Positions 33,327 through 44,403 of a stretch of 64,000 nucleotides of DNA are shown in pieces. Source of the DNA: Fistulifera solaris (Eukaryota > Bacillariophyta > Bacillariophyceae > Naviculales > Stauroneidaceae); assembly GCA_030295235.1 (NCBI GenBank), contig AP026172.1, positions 496,001 to 560,000 of the forward strand. The letters are read 5' to 3'. Every line of letters begins with the position of its first letter. The stretch's first letter is position 1. Both the position numbers and the translations under genes were made by a program. The notes under the pieces were generated by a model, which had not been told where the DNA came from, ran no database searches, and worked only from the letters and a program-made list of their open reading frames with translations.

Positions 33327-34668
33327 ATGTTTCCCAACAACATACAGCAACCCCTGTTTGCGCCTGCTACCCAGAGATTGCAGGTAAGGATTTACTCACA
33401 TTTTCCCTGCTTTGTTTCTAAAAAACTGGGAAACTGATTCATTTAAATTACAGCAAGATGATTTGGATTTTAACGAAATTTTCTCCGAGTACTTTATTAA
33501 TGAGTTTGATGACCCGCTGAATGCGTACACTAACTCGATGGCAAACAATTACAACAATTTGAACTTTGATAGTAGTACCATCGCTCAGGTTTATGCACCG
33601 GATAATACCCCAAAAGTCAATAATAAGGTGAATCTTCCAACGGGAGGAATTCGGACGGTGTTTCATGGCTCAGTGGAGCAAGCCAATGCGGCTTCACCCC
33701 CCACAAAAAAGCCAAAGATCGACGATCCACCAAAGCCAACAATTCCACCTTCTGCACCGGGAGTAAGCCTGCCTGTAGGTGTTGGTATTCGTCTGGGGGT
33801 GTCGGAGGTATCGCACCGTCAACAGCTCAGAGTTCGGCGCGTATAGCCGGAGTACAATCGCAATTTATGATGTGGGGTGGCGATGATGGTGCTCCCGAGC
33901 ATGTGGTAGCCGAAAGGCGGCAAAGGAACCGAGAACACGCCAAACGCAGTCGCGTTCGAAAGAAATTTATGTTGGAATCCATGCAACAACAAGTTTTAGA
34001 TTTGCAGAGAGAAAACCAGAGACTTCGTATGTTGGTTCAGGAACACATTCCGGAGCATTCACAACAGATAATAACGGAATGTTGCCATCCGAATCCTTTA
34101 TTTGGCGATCCTGATGAGCTTGGTTTTACTGCAGACGAAACGATGGATCAAGCGGATAGTGCTTTAATGAACAGCTTGGCGACAGGACAAAAGTGCTTTG
34201 TTTTATCGGATCCCAAATTACCCGACAACCCCATCGTCTTTGCTAGCCAGGGTTTCTATGACTTGACCGGTTACACCAGCAAGGAGGTGCTCGGTCGAAA
34301 CTGTCGCTTCCTGCAAGGGCCCGGCACGGACCCCAAACACGTCGAAGTCATTCGGAAAGCCGTGGCGACTGGTTCGGATTGCACAGTGTGCATCCTGAAT
34401 TACAAAGCGGACGGCACACCTTTTGGAATCAATTCTTCCTCGCATCGCTGCGTGACTCGGATAATGCAATCGTTAATTATGTAAGTTCTTGATGTCTTTG
34501 TGGGGAAATAGAGGAATGTGGGAAGTTGAAACGCTCACTCTGCTTTTTGCTGGACGCTTTCTCCGTCGTCGATAGGTCGGTGTTCAAACAGAAATTCAAC
34601 CGGATCAGGGCGTTAGTATGTTGGAAGAGAAGGTGAACGCTGTAATGCCGCTGCAAAACAAGGAATAG
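33327..34668 (+). CDS. Aureochrome (bZIP-LOV blue-light transcription factor)
   Basis: Aureochromes are stramenopile-specific transcription factors with a DNA-binding bZIP and a C-terminal flavin-binding LOV domain. Exons 33327-33383, 33454-34480 and 34576-34668; introns 70 and 95 nt. The bZIP is [20 protein letters not shown] plus a leucine heptad region ([17 protein letters not shown]). The LOV core [13 protein letters not shown] contains the photoreactive Cys. Two frame slips are inferred: the G5 run 33795-33799 and the T4 run 34421-34424 each need one more base. After correction the LOV beta strands continue TPFWNQFF and, after the last intron, VGVQTEIQ, to a total of about 392 aa. The acidic N-terminus fits an activation region. 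It is type 1-like by architecture; the exact paralog is not assigned. Confidence 0.95.
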
Positions 34669-34872
34669 AGAAGCTATCTGTGCCCTGTGACCCGCTTGTG
34701 AAGCAAGACTGTATTTTTCACTTTTATGGGCTATAATCATGATGCATTGTTCTTCATTTTCTGGAATTTCATCGTCATTTAGAGTCACTAATAGCTAGGA
34801 ACGAGTATCATTTGCTCTTGCGTTGAATGATGGTTCGTTTTGAAAAGATTGTGATACAATGCAAAATGATTC

Positions 34873-35653
34873 CTATTTCACAAGCAGGGAGCTTTTACTG
34901 ATGCGCACTAGTATTTGATCGATCGCTTCGGACGCCCGAATACCCTCTTCCTCTGCGGCAGTTCTCTCACCGGGACGTCGATTGTCAAGAATTTTTCTCC
35001 TCTTGCGCTTTTTCGCCATTTGCATCAATGAGTAAGGATCCGTCTTTTCCTTGGGGTCGAATACCCACGTGTAACCCAGAGAAGGCAGATATCGAGCACA
35101 GGGTGCTAAAGCTTCACAAGCCCCCGAAAGTCCCTCCAAGGTACGTGTCACATTCGTTTTCATGACGGACCGCACCGACGGTGCCTTGTAGATGACACCT
35201 TCTACCACATAGTAGATCCCCAATACTTTTGTGGTGGTCGGGTTCGTTCGCAACACATGCCGAATGGTGTAGAGTGGTGACGGTTGTGCGTACAGGGATG
35301 GCTCGGACGGAGGCATGAGTTCATATTGTTCTCCTGTCAGTTTGGCTAACGCATTGTGATATTCGATTTCGGCTTGTTGCGGCGACAACGGTGGTTCTCC
35401 GTGATGCAATCCTTGCTGCATAAAAATTCCGATACCGATCCCTTGCATGGCCACCACTTCGTTGCTAGTATTGACGGTCGTTCGAAACGGATTGAGAGGG
35501 TGCAAAAAATAATCGAGCACATTGGTTCGGTTCTAAAAAAGGGAACGTGAGCCGCAAAACGTTACGGTGATTCCGCGTCATCTCCCAAGAAAAGCTTACC
35601 AATCCAAATCGTGCCAGAAACACCGGATCGACGAATGAGGCAGTCTCCGACAT
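34873..35653 (-). CDS. MED6: Mediator complex subunit 6 (MED6)
   Basis: MED6 is a head-module subunit bridging transcription factors and RNA polymerase II. Exons 35653-35600 and 35532-34873; intron 67 nt; 237 aa. The joined N-terminus reads FVDPVFLARFGLNRTNVLDYF, then HPLNPFR and NNEVV-like SNEVVAMQG. The diagnostic centre is LYTIRHVLRTNP...LGIYYVVEGVIYKAPSVRSVM. A GYTWVF segment follows, matching the family's GY.W.F. The C-terminus is basic. It converges with aureochrome, with 204 bp between stops. Confidence 0.9.
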
Positions 35654-36148
35654 GGCAGCGTTAGTCCACTTGAATTGAATTAAGCAAATTGATACTGCAA
35701 TAAATGAAAAAAAATGATTCGTTTCTACCGGGTAATAAGCGATGGGACTGAAAAAATAAACTACTCCGGGAGTATAACTGTTACAACGGAACTCGACAAC
35801 ATTTTACAATAAGGTTAAGGATTACGTATCATTATTGCCTTCGTTTACTTAGTGCTTTGCAGATGATAGTACAAATAATGCATTCGCGCCTTATTTACAC
35901 GGTCAAACACGCGAAAACGACGCTGCCAACACCAACCGCAAAACCTTTCACTCGATCATCGCAGCATGCCAAACGTCAAATCGAATAAAGAATCATCCAT
36001 ACTGCAAAGTTTTCCCCCTACAATTCCTTGCTACTACTTACTTATCTCTAATTCGAGTTTCTAAAGTTTGTCGAACGAAATAAAAATTGAAATTGAATTA
36101 AATTCACGGAAAGCCAAAACATAGTTCTCCATAGAATGACAAGCAAAG
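35654..36148. other. Divergent intergenic region
   Basis: About 0.5 kb between MED6 and the RGLE-like gene. Contains the palindrome TACTCCGGGAGTA at 35762-35774, related to the recurrent TACTCCGTA word. No coding signal. Confidence 0.35.
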
Positions 36149-38357
36149 ATGGAGGGAGCGGTTTCTTGGCTTTTCGTCGGAAAAAAGGACAAGGTTCCGT
36201 CGAATCATCGGCGGCCAGCAGATCGAAGGAAAAATAGTAGTAGTTGTAGAAGTAGTAGTAGTAATGATGAAGTGAAAGTGAGAAATAATTCAGCCATGAT
36301 CTCCAAGTCGGGAAATGCGGGCCACAATACGGCCCAGAGAAGGATCCCGAAAAAGGGGCCCCAAGAAGTGCATTGGTATCCCTTTTATGTGGCTATCTTC
36401 CACGACCCACCCGACAATTACTATGCCAACGTTTCCAAAGAGGAATTGTGGTGGTCTCGGGACTTTTGGAACAGCGTTTGTTCGAATCATTGGCAGGACA
36501 AATGATGGACGAAGAAGATCGAGAACACAAACATCGACTTTTGCAGATGGGTCAAGATGTTGTGATCCGACGATCTCATGAATCCGTGACGAGTATCACG
36601 GATGATGTAACGGACGTTCCGGAAGGTGATGACGTGATGACTCCTCACCCGGTTCTGGTTGTTGATGCGTCGGAACAGGATTTAGGCGACGTTCGGTCGA
36701 TAGGCTCCCCTGCTTTCGCGAATGACGATTGTGTCACACACTATCATGACAAGGAACAGGGGGAGGGATACTGTGCAGAACACGACAATTTCTCGAATGA
36801 TACGACAGTAGGCGGGACTAATGTCAAATGCGTGAATTTCGTCGAGAAGAACAAGGAAGATAGCGACGTGAAGGCGAAAGTTGCTGGTCAAGAAAAGATG
36901 AATGCCTCGGAACAGACAAACACTCATAACTCGAATCAAGCAAAACATCAAGAAAATGAACTTACGGAACACGAACGAAGTATACTGGAACAGACGCAAG
37001 CATACGTGAGACAATACAATGAGCTTGTGGAAAAGGGGAGAATGTAAGCGGTATGATGACCCCCAAAGAAGTCATATCAGCAGCTCAAAAAGTATTACAA
37101 TCCAGCAAATCGCCCCAATCCTACCAAAATGATCTCCGACGTCAGTCGGGCAATGACGAGATGACAGAAAACGAACAAAAATCTTAGCTCATACTCGCGC
37201 GTACGTGGAACAATACAACGAACTCGCTAGAATCGGTATGAACTTACAGGGAATGATGACACCTGAAGAAGCAATCGTTGCGGCACAAGCACTTCTCGGT
37301 AATGGGAACCCGAGTACTGCTGTGAAGCAACAGCAGCAAATCTCAATGTCGCCACAAATACAACACTCAGGTATACGCACAGAAAATCATACATACGGCC
37401 CCATCTCACCGCGTTCCGAGAACCCAAATTGCGTACCCCAGAACCGACATATTCGTCCTTGTCCCCCGATCACCCATTTCTCTTTCAATTACCTCTCCAG
37501 AAATTCACCTGTCGCCAGAATACATGATCCCTTTCCTCCTTTCGACACAACTAGGATGCGTGGTATCCACGGGGAGCCACCAGATGGCCCTAATGTAGTC
37601 CACGACAGCCAAGCTTCAGCTCAAAGGAATGTTGCTGTAGGCCATTTTCATGAAGCATCACGTGTTGGTTTGGACGGGAACACCGCTTCCAGCAACGGCC
37701 ATGGAGGAGGACTGTACAACCCACTCGATTCACGGTTTTGGACAAGATCGAAAACAAATATTCCGCCGTCTTTGAAGCAAGGTACGAAATCACGTTTACC
37801 ATATAAGGTGCGATGGTCGAGAGAATACATTACATTTGTTGGAGCCCCCATTTCACGTTATCTTCGACCCGCGAGAGATGTGGTGGACCGGCCCAGAACT
37901 GCATTATATTGATATGGAAAATCAACATGAGCTAGACACGAGAGAGACGGCGTATGTTTTCGACCAAGAGTGTGAAATGGTGTTCGACCGAATCATTGAC
38001 GAATGCCAGGCTTTTCAAGATAGACGAAAGAATCCGCTTCGTGATCTCTCTGCGCTTTGGAATGCAGCCAATCTGCGCAAGTTCATAACACCAAGTTTAA
38101 TACAAGGCTTATTGAACGGGCATCGCGGATTGGAATTGGGTGGATTAGAAGGTCGACGAGAAAAGACTGTGGAGCAATACCGCATAGTTTTTGACTTCAT
38201 CGACTGTAACTTCAACAAGTCTGACAGTTTAGTGAAGAAAAACAGACAGGAAAGCGGACTTGCTGATGCTGCCTCGGACGCGACGCTCTGCGACCGAGTA
38301 TTTGCTTACATGATGGGTCTAGCCGACGAAATGATCATGTTCGGATTTGATTTGTAG
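36149..38357 (+). CDS. Diatom WW..RGLE-domain protein with two internal AYV.QYNEL repeats
   Basis: One gene broken across frames by four inferred slips: 36459-36461 (G3), 37035-37038 (G4), 37177-37181 (A5) and 37845-37849 (C5). Joined, it is about 736 aa. The N-terminal part has a Trp-Trp motif (VSKEELWWSRGLLEQRLFES). The middle has two copies of a 60-70-aa repeat: AYVRQYNELVEKGENVSGMM, then TPKEVISAAQKVL, and AYVEQYNELARIGMNLQGMM, then TPEEAIVAAQALL. The C-terminal part has REMWWTGPELHYI and NGHRGLELGGLEGRRE. The W..(E/A)L and RG(L/I)E pattern fits a family of unknown function that I associate with diatoms. It converges with the related gene at 38439-40079. An upstream ATG at 36136 would give another N-terminus but needs a further slip. 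Confidence 0.6.
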
Positions 38358-38438
38358 GGAAGTGACAACCAGTGCCGTTCACATGAAATTGTAACATGTA
38401 CAATGCTAACTTTAGTGTGAATTATGTAGATAATGCAT

Positions 38439-40079
38439 TTAGATTTCAAGATGTTCCCGAGCTGCCTGCTTACGTGCTCGCTGAACACGTGCATCGAGCA
38501 CGTTCACTACATGAGCATTCGCTTGATCCGCCATCGCGGTGGCGCGAGCCCACAGTCGAACTATCAAGGTATACTCTTCCGACGCGAGCCCCATCGCATC
38601 TCCTCGGCGTGCCGTTCGCGCTCGCCTTTTGGTTCGGTAATTTGACTCATCTCTGTATTCTTGGATCATTTCGAAATGACCTCTCGCTCGTAATCGTCGA
38701 CCCGCCATGCCGCCCAATTCGATTCCACGGAACCCCATCGACAATCCGGTCATGATAGGTGGTTTGATTAACTTGGCTAGCTTGGCATCGTTCCATAGAG
38801 CATCAATATTCGGTTTCGGATGCCAATTTCGGTCCAAGGCTTTCTTGACTCTTTCGGTCAATTTCTCAAAAGCTTTCTTGCATTCGTGATCGTAAATCTT
38901 CGCAACTGGGTTCGTTAAACGATCCTTATCATCTTCCATGAGACGCTGATTCAATTCGGCTTTCGTCCACCAAATCACTTCGGGTCGAACTCCGTACATG
39001 TATTCTGCTTCGCCTATTTTTGTCACATCGCATTGCCAGAATGTGACGCGGTGTTCGATTGGAGCATTGCGGGCGAATCGAGTTCCTTTGAGAATCGAAT
39101 TAGCCGAAGGTCGAATCACCCAACATCGAGGATCCATCGGATTGCGGGTAATGGGAGTGGATTCGGGCTCATCGTCGTCTTCTCCGACAATTTCCAACTG
39201 ACTGAAATCCAAATTGACACCGAAACGCTTCGATGAATCAAGATTCAAAAAATCAATCCCACTGGCGGTAGCGTCTTGCGTGGCAATGGTATCATCGTCT
39301 TCAAAATCATCGTACGTTTGTTCCGGTTTTTCACCCGAACTAGCATCTTCGTCATCGTCATCGGATGCCGGTACTTCGGACGGTCCACGTTCACGAAACT
39401 TACCATCCATACGATCTGCCATATCGTTCATTGTTGAAGGTCGCTGCCAACACGGTTGACCTTTGTCTTTTTCGTATCCCATTGTTGGTGGCTGATGTCC
39501 CCAACTCATTTTATCGTATCCTCGATGATTTCCGGCATTGATGGATTTCAGCGATACGGGTACACGATCCGGATGGATCGGCGGTGCGTATCCAGCCGGT
39601 GGATAGCCCATCGGACCGGGTACGGGAGGATGAACCGGCGGACCACGGGGGTCCATCGTTCTCCGTGCATCCGGATATGCAGGTCTACCGTAAGCATCCA
39701 ACGGTTCTGCATAGTCTCGACGATACGGATCTCGGGGATGTTGTTCATAGGGAGGTCCATAGTGCGCAGGTGGCCTCGAAAAATAACCTCGATCGTCTGG
39801 ATACCTGTAGGGCGGTTCCTCTGGATACATGGATCTCCGCGGCGGTTCATTCACTCGGGGGAAATAATGAGGCGGCGGAGGACCATAGGCAGCCGGCGGA
39901 GGTCCCTGATGATAAGCCGAATGATAAGCGGGATCGTATTGCGGATGTGCATCGTAGGGAATTGTCGACGGCCCTGAATATCCTTGAGGCGGTCGGTGGT
40001 AAGGATCACCGTTGTTATATCGCCTTTCAGGATGCATCATGGCGCCGCTGTATCCGTGTTCTTGATAGCTAGGGCGCAT
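38439..40079 (-). CDS. Pro/Tyr-rich protein with C-terminal WW..RGIE domain
   Basis: Single exon, 546 aa. The first 200 residues are low-complexity, very rich in Pro, Tyr, Gly, His and Arg (MRPSYQEHGYSGAMMHPERR and following), suggesting a disordered, possibly RNA-binding or scaffold region. An acidic segment follows. The C-terminal domain has VTFWQCDVTKIGEAEYMYG, VIWWTKAELNQRL, then NIDALWNDAKLAKLIKPPIM and GFRGIELGGMAGRR. These blocks align in order with the C-terminus of the adjacent plus-strand gene (LSALWNAANLRKFITPSLIQ; GHRGLELGGLEGRR). The two genes are tail to tail, 81 bp apart. Function unknown. Confidence 0.7.
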   Translation of the reverse strand: MRPSYQEHGYSGAMMHPERRYNNGDPYHRPPQGYSGPSTIPYDAHPQYDPAYHSAYHQGPPPAAYGPPPPHYFPRVNEPPRRSMYPEEPPYRYPDDRGYFSRPPAHYGPPYEQHPRDPYRRDYAEPLDAYGRPAYPDARRTMDPRGPPVHPPVPGPMGYPPAGYAPPIHPDRVPVSLKSINAGNHRGYDKMSWGHQPPTMGYEKDKGQPCWQRPSTMNDMADRMDGKFRERGPSEVPASDDDDEDASSGEKPEQTYDDFEDDDTIATQDATASGIDFLNLDSSKRFGVNLDFSQLEIVGEDDDEPESTPITRNPMDPRCWVIRPSANSILKGTRFARNAPIEHRVTFWQCDVTKIGEAEYMYGVRPEVIWWTKAELNQRLMEDDKDRLTNPVAKIYDHECKKAFEKLTERVKKALDRNWHPKPNIDALWNDAKLAKLIKPPIMTGLSMGFRGIELGGMAGRRLRARGHFEMIQEYRDESNYRTKRRARTARRGDAMGLASEEYTLIVRLWARATAMADQANAHVVNVLDARVQRARKQAAREHLEI

Positions 40080-40610
40080 TGTATTGTGTAACGAGTTTTG
40101 TTTTCGTTATATTAAAAAGTGAATCGATGAAATGGGTGCTTGTCAAGTTGAATAAGAAGGAAAAAGTCAATACTCCGTAATAAATAATGAAAAAATAAAA
40201 ATATGCGGAGAACTGCTGTGGTGCTACTACTTTTTACGGAGGCTTTCTGGGATGTTTTCACCCCTTGTACACTTTACGCGATTTTCTTTCAATTCGTGAT
40301 TCGATCTTGTTTTTGTTTATGCGAATTGAGGACTTTACGCACTAGAAGCTCACAGTAAGAAAGGAGGCACGACCCAAATAGACGACGATAGTGTCACACC
40401 TTCGTACCGGAACCCGGAACGAAATGAATAATACGTAGTACTCCGTAGTGTTGCTTTTCTCCCCCTATCCCTCGTGCACGAGCGATGAGCCCTCCAAATA
40501 AACAAAAGCCGCGCACACCCGCATTATTTCTTTCTTTATGTACTACCTAGTACGTATTATCAGCAACTTTCATCGTCTCTGAAGAAAGTAAAAGGCTTTC
40601 CTACCATGAG
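40080..40610. other. Divergent intergenic region with two TACTCCGTA motifs
   Basis: About 0.5 kb between divergent genes. Two exact TACTCCGTA copies lie at 40171-40179 and 40439-40447. No coding signal seen. Confidence 0.45.
40171..40179. promoter_or_regulatory. TACTCCGTA motif
   Basis: Exact copy of a 9-mer that occurs six times in the non-coding DNA of this window. It lies 92 nt upstream of the minus-strand gene start at 40079. Function is hypothetical. Confidence 0.35.
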
Positions 40611-41698
40611 ATGCTTCGAAGCATAAAGAGATCGGATCGGCCCCGCAAAAGAGGAAATACCGCACATCGTTGCTGCTTATTCTCGGGAGTGCGCTTCTGC
40701 CGGCGGCGGTCTGGAATGTCTCGTACCAATTCCAATTCACCGAAACACCTCCGCTTCCTTCTCCATGTTCATCGGCGCATGCGGCCGTGATCGGGCTGGC
40801 GGCGGGATACGATTTAACCGTGTTGCGTCGTTTTGTCGGATCGTTACGACAGACGGGATACTGTGGCCATATCATTCTGGGTGTCGCCCCCGATGTGACC
40901 GATGCCGTCCTCGAGTATTTGCAACAACAACACGTGACCATCCATCGATTGCAGTGGACACCGTGTGACTATCATTACAATGTGGAGACGATTGTGTGCG
41001 CTCAGCCGTACGCTAGCTTGAAAGTACGGTGGGGACGGTTTCCTTTGGCCCGCGATTGGTTGCGGGGATGTCCAGAGTGTACCGGTCCCGTCTTGGTGAC
41101 AGATGTGCGGGATGTGGTGTTTCAGAGAGACCCGTTTGATGGCTTGGTGATTGAGGCGTTGCAACTGTTTGCGGAACACCCGTACCAAACGACTTTACAC
41201 AAGCTTGTGAAAAAGCCCATTCGTCGTTGTAAACACAGGAAACTAAAAGAACCTATGTTGTGTTCTGGAACCACCGTCGGCACGCGAGAAGCAATATTGA
41301 CGTATCTGGAGGTTATGTATCAAGAGCTCCTGGTGTGGGCCAGCCAAGAGGATTGTCGTCTCATTAATCGAGAGGGTGGTGATCAAGCAGTTCATAATTA
41401 CATTTATTACACCGGGAAACTTCCATCTTCGACCCAAGTGATTCCGTTTCGATCTTCGGGAGTGGTCAATACCGTCGCGGTATGGGGGAAATTACTCGAG
41501 GAGCAGCTTCGGAATAATAATGAAACTATTCAGTGGGATGAAATGTGGAAATATAACGTAACAGATCGACAGGGATACTTTCTGGAAAGTGACGGGTCAC
41601 GATCTCGGACTGTTCATCAATTTGATCGATTTCATTGGGCCGGTTACAACGTGTGGCTGCAAGAACACCTTGGGAGGGATCTGGATGAAAGATACTAG
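40611..41698 (+). CDS. Type II membrane glycosyltransferase-like protein
   Basis: The protein starts MLRSIKRSDRPRK at 40611 and, with one added base in the A4 run 40647-40650, continues KRKYRTSLLLILGSALLPAAVW, a basic cytosolic tail and signal anchor typical of Golgi enzymes. Total about 362 aa. The lumenal part has a Rossmann-like start (AAVIGLAAGYDLTVLRRFVGSL), VLVTDVRDVVFQRDPF with a DxRD motif in a DxD-like place, MLCSGTTVGTREAILTYLEVM and GGDQAVHNYIYY. These resemble metal-dependent glycosyltransferases with a nucleotide-sugar donor. Donor and acceptor cannot be named. An uncorrected model would start at a non-ATG codon inside the anchor. Confidence 0.65.
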
Positions 41699-42075
41699 CA
41701 GTTTCTGCTGCGTTACAATCGGAACCAAGATGTCTTATACATACTTTTAGAACATTATTTACAAATCTTCGCTGTGTTGCTAGGATAGCTTTCACAACGA
41801 ACTTCTTGTAGTCTAACTTGAGACGACTTGGGATGAAAAGCTATACTCCGTAATCCGTAATTTTCATTGATCTCTTTTCATTGTCATTGCGACACGGGAA
41901 TGAAAATAAAAGAAGGGACTGACAATGTGATTTCGTTGTTGCTTGTTGCGCAACGCAGACGAATTACAGCGTGACGATGACAAGGCATGTTGTGCATATT
42001 CACTTTATCTGCTTCATGTTTGCCCTCGTAAAACTCTTTGCCATGTAAAGTCAACAGAGCGCGACGACAAGAAGC
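41699..42075. other. Intergenic with one TACTCCGTA motif
   Basis: About 0.4 kb between the glycosyltransferase-like gene and the glucose-6-phosphate dehydrogenase gene. Exact TACTCCGTA at 41844-41852, followed directly by a partial ATCCGTAA. No coding signal. Confidence 0.4.
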
Positions 42076-43753
42076 ATGCCTTATCATTCCTCTCTTCAGA
42101 ACGGGGCATTCATGTTCAACAGAACGATTGGCTCTCCGGATGATGATATTCAGCAAATAGTCCAGTCGGAGAAATGGTTTACGGTGAGTGAAGCGGCTTC
42201 TTTTTGCGTTTTGCTAAAGACTAGACACAAAAGTGCCTTTTTGAGGCTGTTTTATCCTTTTCTTCTGCTCCATCGCTCACCGTTCTGTTTTTTCTTTTCG
42301 TAATTCCAGCAACCGTTACTTGTTCTCGTGTTTGGCGCCTCCGGTGATCTGGCCAAGAAAAAGACGTATCCGGCTCTCTACGACTTGTGGCAACGCGGTT
42401 TGCTTCCCCGGCAAACTCTCATATGGGGCTTTGCACGGACCAAATGGACCACCCAACAACTGCGCGTTCATCTTTGCCGTCATGTGGAACATTCCGACCG
42501 AATCCATCGTTTTCTGGATCTCTGTTACTATCGACACGGCAAAGATTACGGAGATATGTCAGCTATTTCCTCCATTTTCCAGTCCTGCACAAAACTACAC
42601 AATCTTTTAGTCTATTTGGCAATACCGCCGCAGGTGTTTACCGATGCAACATTGGCTCTGAAACAGGTTTTGTCACAGAGCAGAGTACCAGGTTTTGTTC
42701 GCGTCGTTCTGGAAAAGCCCTTCGGACATGATTCGACCAGCTGTCAAAATTTGCTGGATTCGCTGAAAGAACAACAATGGAAGGAGTCGGAACTATACCG
42801 GATTGATCATTATCTCGGGAAGGAAATGGTTCAGAACATTTTGATGCTGCGATACAACAACTCGTGGTTACAGCATATCTGGAATAAGGATGTCATACAA
42901 TCCGTTCACATACTATTCAAAGAACCCTTCGGTACCGATGGACGCGGTGGATACTTTGATAGCATCGGTATTGTTCGAGACATTTGTCAGGTACGTGAAA
43001 TTGCGACAACACAAGTGGAGGTTTGATATGAATTACAAACAAGAAGTCTTAACCGTGTATTCTTCACAGAACCATCTACTTCAAATTCTTACCCTTATTG
43101 CGATGGAATTGCCGAAACAACTGACTTCTGCGGCCGTTCGTGATGCGAAAGTCAAAGTATTGAAAAGTATGCCTGTTCTACGACCCCGCGATTGCTTGCT
43201 GGGACAATACGAAGGATACAGCGACGACCCTACTATTGCAGATAAAAACACCAAAACACCGACCTATGTCTGTTTAAGATCCTTCGTCAATATACCCACA
43301 TGGGAAGGTGTTCCGTTCGTGTTGGAAGCAGGGAAAGCTCTCGACGAACGACTTTGCGAGGCCCGTCTCTTTTTTCGGGGCAGTGGGACGAATGCATTGG
43401 TATTACGATTGCAACCTCAGCCCGCTATTTTTCTTTCCACCAACATGAAACGGCCAGGCTTCTCCATGTCTCCGATTCATACGCATATGGGCATCGAATA
43501 TGGAGAACATTGCATTGTTCCGGAAGCATATACTCGTCTCCTTTTAGACGTTCTACGAGGAGAGCAAGCTAGCTTCGTGCGCGACGATGAGCTTGTAGCT
43601 GCGTGGGAACTTTTTACACCATTGTTGAAATCAATCGAGATGCGGTCCCCGATCAAGTACCAGCCAGGAATGGACGGTCCTCTCGAACGCGAAAACTTGC
43701 TGAAAAGTATGGAAGTAGGAAAGCCGTGGTCACCGCCGCGGGCTTCCTTATAA
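42076..43753 (+). CDS. G6PD: Glucose-6-phosphate 1-dehydrogenase
   Basis: First enzyme of the oxidative pentose phosphate pathway (G6P + NADP+ to 6-phosphogluconolactone). Exons 42076-42183, 42310-42990 and 43070-43753; introns 126 and 79 nt; 490 aa. NADP site: LVLVFGASGDLAKKKTYPAL. Substrate site: YRIDHYLGKE, with the catalytic His in the nearby fold. The joined exons read IRDICQ-NHLLQ-type (VRDICQ then NHLLQILTLIAME), the conserved helix. EKPFGHD and FKEPFGTDGRGGYFD are also typical. No obvious transit peptide: the N-terminus MPYHSSLQNGAFMFNRT is short, so a cytosolic form is likely. A start at the internal Met 13 is possible. Confidence 0.96.
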
Positions 43754-44403
43754 TAACCAGTCAAACAAAATCTGTTCCTTTGCACGAAGGAGCCACCCGG
43801 AGTCTCACGCAAACGGAAAAGAGCAGTCATCCATCGTGGTATAGAAAATGTTCCAAGGTAACGAAAAGAGCGTTTCAGACATCCTGGCTTTGTGCTCTGA
43901 CGACGAGCTTTTCATTTTTGATGGCTATTACGGCATGATATTGTTCGTAATGCTCTCGTATCAGGTGTCGTCCAAACTGACTGAACGTTATGCCCCTCGT
44001 ATGAGAGAACGGGCTCATTTTGCTAATCGCGAGCCTCATTCTAATACACTGAGAGTGTTCTTGTCTCTGACATGTTTCCATTGACTCCGCAATCGCATGT
44101 AACCCTGAATGATTTTGCGATGATTAGACTACAAGTACCCTGGTAAGGTTGCACCTATTTTTGCTCTCATTTTTACGATATATATAGACATAGTTCTGTA
44201 TCACTACGACACAATACACGTTTTGCGGATTTTTGCGGAAAAAATGATGATAGGCCGCCGACGCGACGACGATGGCCGCGTGCAACTTCGTGGTTGCAAA
44301 ATCAACCGCCTTGAAGCCATTTATTTGTAAGCTCACGAGGGACATCACAGATTGTAGACATGATGTGAAGTATTATTTGTAGAGAGGCAAAATTGAGGGA
44401 GCG
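43754..44403. other. Intergenic, no gene recognised
   Basis: About 0.65 kb between the G6PD and NAT genes. Two short frames (one on each strand) have no conserved features and are rejected. Confidence 0.4.

Noticed and set aside
33384-34575. Aureochrome as two separate genes (acidic protein and bZIP-LOV fragment)
   Set aside because: Each frame break lies at a short homopolymer, and one added base at each restores a continuous bZIP-LOV protein with the expected LOV end after the last intron.
43848-44348. Short frames on both strands after the G6PD gene
   Set aside because: No conserved features, no targeting signal and AT-rich composition; they overlap each other's region without splice partners.
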